A DNA stretch of 14,314 nucleotides, from NCBI GenBank assembly GCA_900551205.1, contig URUW01000020.1, positions 1 to 14,314 of the forward strand. The letters are read 5' to 3'. Of this stretch, positions 13,797 through 14,314 are shown piece by piece (position 1 is the first letter of the stretch; each line of letters begins with the position of its first letter). The notes under the pieces are model-generated. The model was not told the DNA's origin. It saw nothing but the letters and a program-made list of their open reading frames with translations, and ran no database searches. The translations under genes were made by a program, and so were the position numbers. Source of the DNA: an uncultured Collinsella sp. (GTDB taxonomy: Bacteria; Actinomycetota; Coriobacteriia; Coriobacteriales; Coriobacteriaceae).

Positions 13797-14103
13797 GGTG
13801 CGCCCCCTCCACGTAACGGTAGATCTCCTGCACGGATGGCCATTCGGCGAGGAACTCGGCGATACGCTCGCGCCCGGCGTCCGTGATGCGGTAGTACCTC
13901 CGCAGCCGCCCGTTGTGCTCGGCGGAGCGCGCGGTGATGCAGCCCGCCTTCTCCAGGCGCTTGAGCAACGGATAGAGCGTGGATTCCGTGAGCCCCATAC
14001 TCGCGGGCACGTCCTTCACGATCTGATAGCCGTAGGATTCCTCGCCCGAGACGGCCGCGAGCACGCAGGCCTCGAGGAAGCCGCGCTTCATCTGTGCCTC
14101 CAT
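13783..14103 (-). CDS. PadR-family transcriptional repressor
   Basis: A winged-helix DNA-binding protein, most likely repressing its own operon. From the ATG at 14103 it is 106 residues, typical of short PadR proteins. Visible PadR hallmarks are RGFLEACVLAAVSG (7-20), SYGYQIVKDV (23-32), the recognition-helix block ESTLYPLLKRLEKAG (40-54) and the wing RLRRYYRITDAGR (66-78). AAAGGAGGT (14110-14118 on the plus strand) lies 6 bp before this start; an upstream ATG at 14169 would add 22 residues but lies inside the promoter. It is the first gene of a three-gene operon with the HAAS-type and small membrane proteins. Confidence 0.92.
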   Translation of the reverse strand: MEAQMKRGFLEACVLAAVSGEESYGYQIVKDVPASMGLTESTLYPLLKRLEKAGCITARSAEHNGRLRRYYRITDAGRERIAEFLAEWPSVQEIYRYVEGAHHDAR

Positions 14104-14120
14104 CCGCACACCTCCTTTCG

Positions 14121-14183
14121 TAGTATACTGTGTAACACCTACTATACGACACATAGTATATGATGTCAACAGTTGTCGTATAG
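14121..14183 (-). promoter_or_regulatory. padR operon promoter with multiple inverted repeats
   Basis: On the minus strand TTGACA (plus 14164-14169) and TATAGT (plus 14141-14146) are 17 bp apart, close to consensus. Overlapping inverted repeats cover it: TACTAT/ATAGTA (14140-14158) across the -10 and spacer; CTATACGACA (14142-14151) with TGTCGTATAG (14174-14183), 32 bp centre to centre, flanking the -35; and GTGTAACAC (14130-14138) at the likely start site. TAGTATA also occurs as a direct repeat (14121-14127, 14154-14160). These are strong candidates for PadR binding sites. Confidence 0.8.
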
Positions 14184-14208
14184 GGAGTCCGGTCTGTCTG
14201 TCCCCTGC

Positions 14209-14300
14209 GGGTACTCATTGGGGACGTACTTAAATGAGTACCCATCGCTCAAGGTGGCACCTGGGGACGTTCCTTATGTGCCGGCACTTTGGGACACTCC
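14209..14300. repeat. Second GGGGACGT-type repeat cluster at the right edge
   Basis: GGGTACTCATT (14209-14219) is an exact inverted repeat of AATGAGTACCC (14233-14243) around a 13-nt GGGGACGTACTTA loop, the same design as the half-units at 12751-12806. A second unit, 14258-14286, matches 12724-12752 at 25 of 29 positions, including 14 identical bases (TGGGGACGTTCCTT). A weaker third unit starts near 14286. The cluster may extend past the window edge. Confidence 0.7.
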
Positions 14301-14314
14301 TTGTCAAGGTTTTG

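Noticed and set aside
12709..14300. CRISPR array from the repeated GGGGACGT units
   Set aside because: Units are few, differ in length and orientation, form palindromes, and are not separated by uniform spacers; no cas gene is present.

Overview
The window looks like chromosomal DNA from a high-GC Gram-positive anaerobe of the class Coriobacteriia, most likely Collinsella or a close relative. This is inferred from base composition, codon use, gene order and protein character; no database search was possible. Most of it is a compact, plus-strand housekeeping block, with one small minus-strand regulatory operon at the right end embedded in repeat-rich DNA.

Region by region. (1) 1-555: the 3' end of an IS30-type transposase cut by the left edge, then about 350 bp without a gene that holds two imperfect hairpins and a -10-like box. 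(2) 556-5128: asparagine synthetase (asnB) closed by a strong terminator, a MurE-type muramyl ligase with its own promoter, and a HAD-family phosphatase. (3) 5182-8081: murI (glutamate racemase), rph (RNase PH), rdgB (XTP/dITP diphosphatase) and dtd (D-aminoacyl-tRNA deacylase). A roughly 100-bp repeat-like element with inverted ends sits between rph and rdgB. (4) 8196-9556: a Veg-family gene, ispE, and tRNA-Pro(CGG) with a strong terminator. (5) 9565-12526: tatA, greA and lysS; the lysyl-tRNA synthetase carries an extra C-terminal tRNA-binding OB-fold domain. (6) 12527-12885: no intact gene, but a large nested inverted repeat, a near-perfect 56-bp palindrome built of GGGGACGT-type repeat units, a G8 run and a possible ParB-domain scrap. 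(7) 12886-14183, minus strand: a PadR repressor, a HAAS/DUF1700-type membrane protein and a short single-pass membrane protein, driven by a near-consensus promoter covered with inverted repeats. (8) 14184-14314: a second cluster of the same GGGGACGT repeats.

Functionally, asnB, murE and murI link amino-acid supply to cell-wall building: D-Glu from MurI is incorporated before MurE acts, and the MurE specificity motif is not the DAP type. rph, rdgB, dtd, tRNA-Pro, greA and lysS serve RNA maturation, nucleotide-pool cleaning, transcription and translation. The regulatory DNA is tightly packed: terminator T-tracts run straight into the next promoter at asnB/murE and tRNA/tatA, and possible attenuator structures precede lysS and the veg-like gene.

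The strongest leads for something unusual are the LysRS fusion, the EDPA motif in MurE, the PadR operator array, and the two repeat clusters that bracket the PadR operon. No complete novel defence or mobile system is visible.
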